From assembly GCA_949825065.1 (NCBI GenBank), contig OX463859.1, positions 27,855,847-27,919,846 on the forward strand: a stretch of DNA of 64,000 bases, given 5' to 3'. Positions within the stretch are counted from its first letter, which is position 1; each line of letters begins with the position of its first letter. Of the stretch, positions 53,465-62,569 are shown in pieces. This DNA comes from Odontocerum albicorne (Eukaryota > Arthropoda > Insecta > Trichoptera > Odontoceridae). Made by a program: the position numbers and the translations under genes. Under the pieces are notes generated by a model. The model ran no database searches, was not told the DNA's origin, and worked only from the letters and a program-made list of their open reading frames with translations.

Positions 53465-54165
53465 GTTTATTTTTGTTTTTATTTTTATGATTATGTGCGG
53501 TATATTATGCGATGAACATTTTTGGTCTTTCTGGAGTGATGATGTGTGAGGAGTTTGATTTCGCATGATGTTTCCAGTTGTAATTGAGTGTCACTGTTGG
53601 TCAGGTTGATGAGAGCGTGCAACGGGGTTTTGTTTTTGAATAATCGAAAATCGGAAAGAAGTATCGATTTATTTTTCATGCTTAATGCTATATATTCAAT
53701 GAAATACAAGCAAAAGTCTAGTTTACTGGGGACACTACAAATGAAAGGCAACTAATTCAGATTTATTAAAATTGTATGCCCAAATTAAATTACGTGTTGT
53801 TTTTTCGCAAATTATATATATTTCGCAAATTATGTACATTCCTGATTTTTCTTTTCCTTTCCTCTCCACCATCCCTTCCTTTCCTTTTGATTGATGGTAT
53901 CTCACTTTATATGAAAAATAATGTTCGGGTGATTGTCCGTCTTTATGGGGTTCGTGGGCATATATATGCTCACGTATATGTTTATGGATTTCGTGGGGAT
54001 GGATAGTCTTTTGAATGATTTATGCGACCACGTAACTTGCTTCATTTACTTTTGTCTGGTTGGTTGGAAGAGATTGCCGCCTGGCAATAAACCCGCCAGA
54101 TTGTATTGCAATAAAAGTGTTAAATAAAATATATTTCTTGTCGTGTGTAAATAAATAAATAAATA
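53465..54165 (+). mobile_element. LINE-B 3' UTR interrupted by LINE-A
   Basis: LINE-B 3' UTR runs from TATGATTATGTGCGGTATAT (compare 46707) through GCAACGGGG and CAAATGAAAGGCAACTAATT to about 53838. It then resumes at about 54128 with ATATATTTCTTGTCGTGTGT and the TAAATAAA tail. The intervening part is LINE-A. Confidence 0.8.
53839..54127 (+). mobile_element. LINE-A 3' UTR inserted in LINE-B
   Basis: Plus-strand LINE-A UTR from CATTCCTGATTTTTCTTTTC to the hairpin ATTGCC-GCCT-GGCAAT (about 54074) and the tail GTATTGCAATAAAAGTGTTA. No RT coding part. The LINE-B tail continues directly after it. Confidence 0.85.
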
Positions 54166-54234
54166 TTTTTAAGAAAAATATAAATACGAGTATATACTCT
54201 TATAATGTATTTAAATATAATTTTCACGAAGCAA

Positions 54235-54660
54235 ACTTAATTTGACATGCTACACGTTCCTTGTAGACCCACTCGGCAAAATGTTTTGTTCCATAGTGAA
54301 TTGATTGTAACTTAGTATTTCTAAAATCTCCTGCATAACAAGACTGCACAGATTGGGCAATCAATATGGGCATTGTATTGATTTTCATATGGCTTTGACT
54401 ACTTATAGAAGTAAAATGAAGATGTTTTTCAGGGACGAATTGGTAGAAAGGTATGAGTTTGCTTTGTTCTGTTGTTTAACTGGCACTTTTTACTTATTTT
54501 ATAACAGTGCTAAATTCTTTATTTTGTTGTTCTTTTAATATTTGTATCAAAAAAGTCATTTGACCGTTGAAATAAATGTTAAATTCTTTATTTTGTTGTT
54601 ATTTTAATATTTGTATCAAAAAAGTCATTTGACCGATGAAATAAATAAATTTAAAAAAAT
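54235..54660 (+). repeat. Dispersed repeat with 3' end duplication
   Basis: 54245-54300 matches 49650-49720. Downstream a 75-bp unit (AATTCTTTATTTTGTTGTTC, AAAAAAGTCATTTGACCGTT) is repeated in tandem and ends in AAATAAATAAAT, which looks like a retroposon 3' end. The plus-strand frame 54353-54538 ('FFRDELVERYEFALFCC') could be the end of a LINE ORF but is not recognised. Confidence 0.55.
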
Positions 54661-54689
54661 ATTTATTGATTATTTATCTAAAAATATGG

Positions 54690-56100
54690 GGCGCTTAAAC
54701 TCAAACCGGTATGTATTAAAATATGCTAAGATGATAGACTGCAGCTGTATTTAAGTACCATTTTTGATGTATGGAAGTGAATCGTGAAGGTGGAAAAATA
54801 CTAGAAATGCGTTCACTTGCTATTAATTAGTATTTTCTCAGATTATGGAAAGGTTTCAAAAAATATTAAACGGCTTATAGCGAAAGGAAACAAAGTCAAT
54901 GGGGTACTGAAATATACGTACTCGAACCGGACAGTATTAAAATCTACTAAGATGATGAAAGTCCAAAACAGTATTTTAGTATCTACATAGATGTATGGAT
55001 GGAAAACGTGGACGTGAAACAAGAGTGAAAAGAGCTGAATAATTGCTGTAGAAACGTATGCATGTGAACTTAAGGCTGGGTAAGATAACGAAGAGTGCTT
55101 TAAGATGGTCTGGGCACGTGGAACGAATGAATTTAAAAAATACTAGTATAACAAATATACAGTTCAAATGTTAATACAAGGCGTGGTGGATATAAATCAA
55201 GTAAAGTATGGTTGGATCGAGAGGAAGGGAAGATGCAAACACTACCATCGAGAGGAAGGGAAGATGCAAACTCAGCAGACACACATGACACGCATGGTAA
55301 CTAATGAAATGTTCACCATCCCTAGAGTTAAAACCTCTTTTGCCCAAAGGCAATATGCTTATTTGGCTCCCATTACATACAATAGCGTGCCGACTTCAAT
55401 AAAGGTAAAGGTAGGTAAACCATTTAGACAGTCGATCGGAGCGTGGTTGTTATTGTGACAGGATTTTGAGTACTTGGGTTTTCAGGATGAATGACGAGTG
55501 GAAAGGATTTATGTGAGAGTGGGTCTCTTCTTGTTGTTTTAGTTTTGGTTGTTTTTGTATTTGTGGTTCTGTGTATTTTTTTGTTTTAATTTTGTTTAAT
55601 TTTAATTTTTATTCTTATGATTGTGTGCGGTATATTGTGGGATGAATATTTTTGGTCTTTCTGGAGTGATGATGTGTGAGGAGTTGAATTTCGCAAGATA
55701 TTTCCAGTTGTAGTTGAGTGTCACTGTTTGTCAGGTTGATGAGAGCGTGCAACGGGGTTTTGTTTTAGTGTAATCAAAAAACGGAAAGAAGTATCGATTT
55801 ATTTTTTCATGCTAAATATCCTCAGTGAGATACAGGCAGAAGCCTAGTTTACTGGGGATACGACAAATGAAAGGCAACAAACCCAGATCCATTAAAATTG
55901 TATGTCCAAATCAAATTACCTGTTGTTTTTTCTCAAATTGTGTATATTTCTTGTCATGTGTAATAATAAATAAATCGAGTGAATAATATTTTAAAAGAAG
56001 AAAATGTTAGTGAAGTAGTGGGAGTTTTAAGGGAAGGTGATGTAAATGTATTGAGAAGAGGCAAAATAGTTGAGTTATTAAGTTAAGCCCTTAAGAAAAG
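54690..56100 (+). mobile_element. LINE-C 3' part split by LINE-B
   Basis: LINE-C from GGAAAGGTTTCAAAAAATAT, 'KETKSMG'-type text (GCGAAAGGAAACAAAGTCAA), 'ILVSTMYGWKTWT'-like box (decayed YGSETW), 'WARGTNE' and GTATGGTTGGATCGAG at 55221. It resumes at about 55979 with GTGAATAATATTTTAAAAGA, as in other LINE-C copies where TGGATCAAGTGAATAATAT is continuous. Frames are broken. Confidence 0.75.
55222..55973 (+). mobile_element. LINE-B 3' end inserted in LINE-C
   Basis: 5'-truncated LINE-B: the ORF end 'HYHREEGKMQTQQTHMTRMV' through 'GVGKPFRQSIGAWLLL' type text, where CGA in the 46.5-kb copy has become a stop (TGA at 55456), then the full 3' UTR and tail. It is flanked by ATCGAG at 55216-55221 and 55974-55979. 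At the 5' end a 32-bp segment (GAGAGGAAGGGAAGATGCAA) is duplicated in tandem. Confidence 0.85.
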
Positions 56101-56104
56101 TTTG

Positions 56105-56560
56105 CTATACGATCCAATATAAATAACTCTTTTATGACTTATAAAGTAATGTTTTATTTTTTAATGAATGAGAAAGTGAAAAATATCCTCTCGCTCTTGC
56201 TAAGTATTAAACGTGCAGTAAGAAGACAAGTAATTATTTTGTCACGTTTCCTGGAGAAACATATCATTAGGGAAAATTTTATAGTACAAAGCAAAGGTTT
56301 CTAAACTCATGTATTTAACTTTATTCAGGAAATAAACATTATTATAAAATTCTTCAATAGAATATAAAGGGTTCCATATCGTGTGCTCAATACTAAAACT
56401 AGGTTATTCGAAATTTGGCGGTTCTGAATTATTTACACGAACGGATTGCTCATCGAAGGGACTTTCCAATGCTATAAATATGTATCTTAAAACATTATTT
56501 CTCAACTGAGTTATTTAGCATAATTAGGTAAGTCGTAAACGTGGAAACAAAATAATGCTT
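56105..56560. other. Unassigned
   Basis: Nothing recognised between LINE-C and the mariner copy. Confidence 0.35.
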
Positions 56561-56570
56561 AAAGTATTGG

Positions 56571-57232
56571 GTGTTAACATAAGTTGTGTCCGTTTATTCC
56601 AAATTTTTAAATGAGCACCAAAAGTAAAACAAAATGGTAAAGGCTATACATCATTCGAAAGAAAATTTTCTGCTCTACAAGATATTGTGTTAGCGTTTAC
56701 GTTACATATATTATTTTCTTTGATTACAAGCCTTCAAAATGGGATGTCAAGTAGACGAAAGTGCTCATTTTCGACACCTCCTTCTGTTCGCGTTTAATCG
56801 AGGGACTAAAGCTGCTCGCGATATTTGCTAAGTGTACAGTGAAGATGCTACGAATGAAAGGACAGCTCGTCGATGGTTTTTGCGTTTCAAATACGGTAAT
56901 TTCGACCTGAAAGACATGGAGCGTTCCGGACGACCAGTGGACTTCGATGAGGACAGCTTAAACCATATTATTCATGAAGATCCCCTTCAAACCACCGTAG
57001 AATTGGCTGAGCAGATGAATTATAGCCACATGACTGTGCACCGCTATCTTAAATCAATGGGAAAAGTTCAGAAGTTCGGCGCTTGGGTTCCACATGTTTT
57101 GAGTGAAAACAACAAAAATCAATTGTCGAACGTTGCCAATTACCATTGTCGTTGCCGTAACCATTTTGTTTTACTTTTGGTGATCATTTTTAAATTTGAA
57201 AAAAAACGGACACGGCTTATGTTAACACCTAA
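56571..57232 (+). mobile_element. Mariner, internally deleted copy (about 660 bp)
   Basis: TIRs GGTGTTAACATAAGTTGTGT and, inverted, GGTGTTAACATAAGCCGTGT, with subterminal AAAATGAGCACCAAAAGTAA shared too. TA follows the right end, while the left TA has decayed to TG. The plus strand from 56738 codes the HTH half: 'HFRHLLLFAFNR', a stop at 56830, 'ERTARRWFLRFKYGNFDLKD', 'MERSGRPVDFDEDSLNHIIH' and 'NYSHMTVHRYLKSMG'. The whole catalytic half is deleted. It is the same family as 6375-6985 and 62115-62525. Confidence 0.88.
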
Positions 57233-57239
57233 TAGATAT

Positions 57240-57590
57240 CTGAAGTTCATATAACTTACTTCTTACGATCTATTGAAACCTCCTTTATTAGTTTCATAAA
57301 AAATATTAGCGTGATACCTCATAATTAAGAGGAGTTACCAGAGAAAAGGACCTCGAAACTAAGAACGCCATTTTCTCAGAATAGAGAATTTTGAGTTACG
57401 TACTTATAGTATTGAGACCACGATATGATAATTAGAAATATGTGCAATAAATGCAACAGAAAGGAAACACAAACAATATAGACCAAAATCAACTTAAATC
57501 CTATTTAAAAAATATATTTAATTAATTTTATTTCAACGATCGAAATACGTTGTTAATACGAAGATTAAAAATAACAACATAAAGTATTTA
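57240..57590. other. Unassigned
   Basis: Nothing recognised. AT-rich. Confidence 0.35.
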
Positions 57591-57596
57591 ACATTT

Positions 57597-57684
57597 ACAT
57601 GCAAGCAGCGTTAGAATAGGACAAAATGGCACAAGTCCAACATGCAAGCAGCGTTAGAATAGGACAAAATGGTACAAGTCCAAC
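57597..57684 (+). repeat. Tandem duplication, 44 bp x 2
   Basis: ACATGCAAGCAGCGTTAGAA and the rest of the unit are repeated with one substitution (GGCACAAG to GGTACAAG), so the duplication is recent. Confidence 0.95.
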
Positions 57685-57699
57685 AATACTACAAATCAA

Positions 57700-57895
57700 A
57701 TCCATAACTCCCAGCCCGGAGGTTGCGGGTTGAATTTCCGTTGGAACCTAGATTTTTTTAAAAAAGGATGCCAGCGTGGTTTTCACTTAAGATATCTTAA
57801 ACATATTTCTGGTTAGTCGGAAGATATTGCCACGTAGCAATAAGCCCGCCAGGTACTGTACTGTATACAACGAAAATGTAATACAATACAATATA
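57700..57895 (+). mobile_element. SINE-B, 5'-truncated
   Basis: Plus-strand copy from the box B region (CCGGAGGTTGCGGGTTGAAT) to the tail with the hairpin ATTGCC-ACGT-AGCAAT (one mismatch) and AAGCCCGCCAGG. Box A is missing. After the tail, ACTGTACTGTATACAACGAA is shared with 50090-50105. Confidence 0.8.
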
Positions 57896-58014
57896 ATGTT
57901 TCCAAGATCTCACCGCCCCTTGCCGAAGTAATCTCCTGCATCCCTTCTCCCACAACCCCAACTGCAATAGTTACTGTTAGATTCGTGTAGTCAATCGAAC
58001 CAGTCGGGGTATAA

Positions 58015-58125
58015 TCAAAACTTATTTGTGCTCCCCTGATGATGAGGTTTTTTGTTTCAAACCTTGAAACCGGTAGGGTCATAAAATTATCTTAAGTGGA
58101 AAAAACAGTGTCTTATCAAACAAAA
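58015..58125. mobile_element. PLE terminal fragment
   Basis: GTGCTCCCCTGATGATGAGG, TTGAAACCGGTAGGGTCATA and AACAGTGTCTTATCAAAC match 45560-45650. An extra TTTTTTGTTTCAAA is inserted. No coding part. Confidence 0.75.
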
Positions 58126-58139
58126 TTGATGACCTCTGA

Positions 58140-58235
58140 CCAAGGTTTAAAAAAAATCACATAAAGCCTTATAAACACATTTCTGGTTAATTGAAAGAAA
58201 TTTCAACATGGTAATAATCCCACAAGGTTGAACAA
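58140..58235 (+). mobile_element. SINE-B tail fragment
   Basis: AAGCCTTATAAACACATTTC, TGGTTAATTGAAAGAAATTT and AATAATCCCACAAGG follow the family's tail order. The hairpin is decayed. Confidence 0.5.
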
Positions 58236-58249
58236 AGAAAATGTTCTAT

Positions 58250-58468
58250 AGTTCGGAAATTCTAAGACGAGTCCTGTGACAGCTCACAAATTTGCCCCAA
58301 TACAACCTTATGTAATGTATTTACCTAAATAACTTGCTGTTTATTAGAATTGAGGCTTATATTAAAGTTGATAAAATAATTAAAATTACTGAACATCGTT
58401 ACAAGGTTGTATTGGGGCAAATTTGTGAGCTGTCACAGGACTCATCCTAGAATTTCCGAACTATGCAT
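58250..58468. mobile_element. Foldback element, 62-bp arms
   Basis: Left arm AGTTCGGAAATTCTAAGACG, CCTGTGACAGCTCACAAATT, TGCCCCAATACAACCTTATG. The right arm (about 58402-58466) is its complement with few mismatches, and the spacer is about 90 bp of AT-rich sequence. CTAT flanks both sides. It is probably a MITE. The superfamily is not known. Confidence 0.85.
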
Positions 58469-58514
58469 TATTCCCTCTGGCCCTATTATAGCTGCCATAC
58501 AAAATTTGGTTTAT

Positions 58515-58590
58515 ATTAGTGGGTTCGAATCCCGAGTTAGAGCGCCCTTGAGCAGAGTTTACTCTTTACACGGCGATATATGAAATTCTC
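58515..58590 (+). repeat. Repeat D copy
   Basis: GTGGGTTCGAATCCCGAGTT carries a near-perfect tRNA box B. AGAGCGCCCTTGAGCAGAGT follows. This copy supports a tRNA-derived origin for repeat D. Confidence 0.65.
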
Positions 58591-58599
58591 CTTTGAAAT

Positions 58600-58960
58600 T
58601 GAAAAAATAAAATGTCTTAAAACCTTTACAGAGTTTTAACTATAAATCGTTTATAAATAATTTTCCATAAAGATTTCTTCGAGTTCCAATTATTACACAA
58701 TCGAGATGTTTATCAGTTCTAGTGTGACGCCCTTGAATAGTTCTTAAGAAATGCAACGGTCTTTCGCATTTGATGTCAGTCACTTAGTCACGATTCTCAT
58801 TAATTTGACATCTTAATAATTTTCTGATGAATTAATATGGATGTATTTAACAATATATTTATAAAAATAATACTGCAAATCGAATAGCGGTTTTCTTCAG
58901 TAATACAACAGAAAATATTCAGGCTCTTTTGCCATATTACCAGAAGGAAAGATCAATCAA
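58600..58960. other. Unassigned
   Basis: Nothing recognised. Confidence 0.35.
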
Positions 58961-58962
58961 TC

Positions 58963-59230
58963 AATCAATGGCACTACAGCCCATTGTGGGCCCCGGCCTC
59001 CTCCAGCAGTCGTCGCCATTCCCTCCTATCCTGGGATGCATTCCTCCAGCCCCTGATGCCAATCACGCTTGTATCACTCTGCACCCCATCCATCCACCTG
59101 AGCTTTGGTCTACCCACGCTACGTCTTCTTTGGGGCTTGGAAAAGAGTACCTTGTTAGGCATTCTCTCTTCTCCCATTCTTGCTACATGCCCCGCCCAAC
59201 GTAGCCACCCAATGATGGAAAGATACAATG
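58963..59230 (-). mobile_element. LINE 3' end ('GHVARM' type)
   Basis: The minus strand codes 'WLRWAGHVARMGEERMPNKV', 'RRSVGRPKLRWMDGVQSDTS' and 'WRNASQDRREWRRLLEEAGA', then stop, then a (GATT)n tail at 58950-58970. This is the standard C-terminus of an RT-encoding LINE, well preserved and GC-rich. The clade is uncertain because several LINE clades share this pattern. The plus-strand frames are shadows. Confidence 0.85.
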
Positions 59231-59234
59231 GTGA

Positions 59235-59475
59235 TAAAAAAAATAGATAAATCTCGATCATGAAGTAGTCTCGATCATGAAGTAGTCAGCATCTAAACGG
59301 CGTTTAATTTCCATCGACCTTTTCACTTCGTTTTGAAAAACCTTAATAAGTGCACGATATTCAATTTTTAACATTTCAGAATATAACGAAACAACACGTC
59401 TTAAATCAGATCTAATTTACATGCTACTGAAGGTATATGTATTGAATTTTAACTGTGACATCGACAGAACATACA
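59235..59475. other. Unassigned
   Basis: Contains a 17-bp tandem duplication, TCTCGATCATGAAGTAG (59251-59285). Nothing else seen. Confidence 0.4.
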
Positions 59476-59479
59476 TTGG

Positions 59480-59840
59480 CGTGGTCGGCTTGGTTTCTTG
59501 CCATACTTCGTCGTTGCTCAACCTCGTAGTCGAGGATCCCCTCACCATTCCAAACTCAATTTATTTGGAAAGCGAAGCTTTACACTATGAAGAATTATGT
59601 TTCGTTCATCTTTAAGTGAGTGATCCGTTGCACACCAGCAACAGCAACAGAAAACACTAAAGTAAGATGAACGGAGAACAAAGAATAAATATAAGTCATA
59701 GATATCATTATACTCCCGAATACTCGTACTAGACGAAAAAAATGCCAGTCATTCGAGAGGAGTAACAAAGCGCGGGATTCAAACCGGCGACCTTCCGCAC
59801 GACAGTTCAGTGCGTTACCGAGTAGCCATGCACTTCACAT
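59480..59840 (-). mobile_element. SINE-A, near full length
   Basis: Minus-strand copy. The 3' end TCGTAGTCGAGGATCCCCTC comes first, then the body (CCGTTGCACACCAGCAACAG, AAGTCATAGATATC). The head follows, with the CAAACCGGCGACCTTCCG antisense box B region and the box A region near 59810-59830. It is the closest mate of 42210-42590. Confidence 0.85.
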
Positions 59841-59844
59841 ACAC

Positions 59845-60075
59845 GCCCTTTACTTATTCAGACCGGAAACTTTTAAATCATACTGGTAAAATCACAATCG
59901 GGAGAAACTCACGAAACCATGAAAAATAATAATTATGCATCTGTTTGTCGCTTTGTATTTTCATTAAACGTCAGAGTTGATGAATATTTTTCCCTGTTAG
60001 TCTTTCTTCATAATTTCGGTATATATGCCAAAACCTTCTTAGACTACTTTACTTTATCTTACTTAAAACATCAGC
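59845..60075. other. Unassigned
   Basis: AACCATGAAAAATAATAATTA recalls 1530, where a similar AAACACCCATGAAAAATAAT is found, so a short shared repeat is possible. No gene is seen. Confidence 0.35.
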
Positions 60076-60076
60076 A

Positions 60077-60656
60077 TTAACCTTTCCCTTCCTGTGCTAA
60101 AAAATTCCGCGCGTTCCAGTGATGCGTATTCAATACACATAAATACATATGTAAAAATGAGCGATTTAAAATCGGAAAAATAAGAATATTCATAGCCAAT
60201 TGCTTAAATTAATTAAATTTGAAGTCAAAAGTGATAATAATTGAAATTTAATTGCTGAAAACATGAAGAAAAAAACATTGGACGACGTTCACAAAACGGG
60301 CGAAGCGATCACCTCGAACGAAAGCCGGCTGGCTACTAAACGAGAGAAGAGAAGTAGAGTGAGAGTGAGACGTGAATAGCGTCGCTTCCTCACCCATACG
60401 GAATTTAAGAATGAATATACCTACATCACACACTGACACACATTTGATTGTATTGGTGAATTTATTCCCGATTTTCACAAAATATCTCCGATGTGGTCGA
60501 TTAATTTTTATTAATATTATTTTTTTCATTCAATGCGTAAATGTATCCCGGAGGAATGCCTAAAATTTGAACCCAGTATTTATTATATTTATAGAGATAT
60601 TAAAGTTTTTAGAAGTAATGTGTACTAGTTACACATCACCGGACAGGAAGGGTTAA
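60077..60656. mobile_element. piggyBac-type MITE, family 2, short copy
   Basis: TTAA at 60077-60080 and 60653-60656. Left terminus CCTTTCCCTTCCTGTG, right terminus inverted CCCTTCCTGTCCGG. The left has a few extra bases. Long parts align in inverted order to 14518-15158 (for example TATAGAGATATTAAAG). The centre (60290-60400) is GC-rich and differs between copies. No transposase motif. Confidence 0.75.
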
Positions 60657-60659
60657 GGT

Positions 60660-61215
60660 CAAACGTGTCTCCAACCCTTTCATGACGCATTTTGTCATAC
60701 ATTGTCATCCCATGCATTCTTCTAAGTGCACGCACTCATCCATACTCGAGCCATTTGATTCACACCTATTATACACTGATCTTACAAGAATTGGTACATT
60801 TTCTACGCTTTTTAGTAACTCAACGACATCGTCTGCATACAGCATTCCGACATACTATATACTCTAATTTTTTTTTTCTTGGACCAATGTAGCGCTATAA
60901 GACAGGATTATAACAGTGAAGAGAGAAATATACTGTATACGTTTGAGAAACTCTGAATTAGAGAGTTTCGCCATTTGAGCGTAATCATCTACCAACAAGA
61001 AACAATCAATAAACAATTAGACACTACTACTAACACTTATATAATAATAGGTTGCAAAGTAATACAGATACGTTGTGGTATGTGTCAACTGGCTTCAGAT
61101 AACAGAAATACCATGAAAACAAACATTAAATATGATAATGATGGTTAGCTATCCCTTGTGATCGAATATGACTATCGGTCACCCTATGGATGGAAGACGC
61201 CTGTGCGTATATTGG
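60660..61215. other. Unassigned
   Basis: Open frames at 60682-60892 (plus) lack a recognised motif; the antisense of CATACTCGAGCCATTTGATT might be LINE-like. Nothing firm. Confidence 0.35.
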
Positions 61216-61222
61216 TTTATCG

Positions 61223-61914
61223 CAGGGCTGTGGAGTCGGAGTCGTGGAGTCGGAACATTTTAGGCGGAATCGGAGTCGGAAAAAATCGACCGACTCCGAC
61301 TCCGTTTAATTATTTTAACATTTTCTTTAACTCATCCAATGCTGAGAACACGCCTGGCGTGTCCATGTGAACATCTGCTTCATGCTCAAAACACGCGCGG
61401 CGTGTCCATGCCTAAATATTGTTAGTGTATTATATCAGCATACGATATTCGTTCATTACTTCGGAAGATGCCGCTGCATTCGGGCGTTCTCAAAAATCTT
61501 GTGTTCTATTCAATATTGAATAAAAAAAATAATAAACAATATAAATAAGATTTAGTTAACGTGTGAAAACAAATGAAGCAACCTTTTTATTTTAAAGTGT
61601 TTTCTTATTTTTAAAAGTTTTATTTAATTCTTTTTTTTTAAATATTAATATATATTTTTAATATTATTTTAGTGTGAAGATATTGCTTAATGCGTATTGT
61701 TTATATATTTTTTTATTCAATTGATTCATTTGTGTACGAATATAATTATTTTTTTATTTATACCTGTATCCATTATTAATAAGTCAATATAAATACATTA
61801 GGTAGACGCAGTAAATTATAAAATAAAATAAAAATTGAAGTCAGAGTCGGAGTCGGAGTATAAAATAAAGCCGGAGTCGGAGTCGGTAAATTTTCATCCG
61901 ACTCCACAGCCCTG
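61223..61914. mobile_element. hAT-type MITE with 8-bp target duplication
   Basis: Termini CAGGGCTGTGGAGTCGGA, perfectly inverted at the right end (TCCGACTCCACAGCCCTG). It is flanked by GTTTATCG at 61215-61222 and exactly again at 61915-61922. An 8-bp duplication and CAG termini are the hAT signature. Subterminal GGAGTCGGAGTCGG repeats occur at both ends in both orientations, likely transposase-binding repeats. The interior is AT-rich apart from two ACACGC(C/G)NGGCGTGTCCATG palindromes near 61350 and 61395. No ORF, so non-autonomous. Confidence 0.92.
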
Positions 61915-62114
61915 GTTTATCGTGTATTAGCTATTACACTACAGCAAGCACACAGTCTTGACATATCACACTCTAAGTTCCGATGATAAATAGATTAAAT
62001 TTCCAAGATGATTGGCAGGTTAAATTTGCTGTAGAATTTTATTGCACATAGTTTTATACAGGGCAATTTTTTTTTGTTATTTTTAATTGTAATACTAACA
62101 TTTATTTATTTATT

Positions 62115-62525
62115 AAGTGTTAACATAAGTTGTGTCCGTTTTTTTTTTTCAAATTTAAAAATGAGCACCAAAAGTAAAACAAAATGGTCATTCGAAAGAA
62201 AATTTTCTGCTCTACAAGATATGATGTTTACTTTTACGTTACGTATATTATTTGATTTGATTACAAGCCTTTAAAATGGAATGTCAAGTAGACGAAAGTG
62301 AGCATTTTCGACACCTCCTTCTGTTCGCGTTCAATCGAGAGAATGAAGCCGCCAAAGCTGCTCGCGATATTTGCGAAGAGTACAGTGAAGATGCTATAAA
62401 TTAAAGAACAGCTCGTCGATGGTTTTTGCGTTTCAAAGACGGTAATTTCGACCTGAAAGATATGGAGCGTTCCGGACGACCAGTGGACTTCGATGAGGAC
62501 CGCTTAAACCATATTATTCATGAAG
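62115..62525 (+). mobile_element. Mariner 5' half, truncated
   Basis: The left TIR GTGTTAACATAAGTTGTGTC starts near 62117. The plus frame from 62276 codes 'MECQVDESEHFRHLLLFAFN', 'AAKAARDICEEYSEDAIN', a stop at 62402, 'RTARRWFLRFKDGNFDLKDM' and 'RSGRPVDFDEDRLNHIIHED'. It then turns back on itself. This copy keeps residues lost in the 56.6-kb copy. It has no catalytic half or right TIR. Confidence 0.88.
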
Positions 62526-62566
62526 ATCCCCATCACGAATAATATGGTTTAAGCGGTATGAAGTCC
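62485..62566. repeat. Snapback at mariner breakpoint
   Basis: GACCGCTTAAACCATATTAT is followed, after a 14-base loop, by its inverted copy (ATAATATGGTTTAAGCGGT) with extra paired bases to GGACTT/AAGTCC. This is a small inversion-duplication, probably from repair by template switching at the breakpoint. Confidence 0.9.
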
Positions 62567-62569
62567 TTC

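Noticed and set aside
58929..59250. Two plus-strand proteins
   Set aside because: They are antisense to a clear LINE C-terminus on the minus strand with GHVARM and GRPKLRW motifs.
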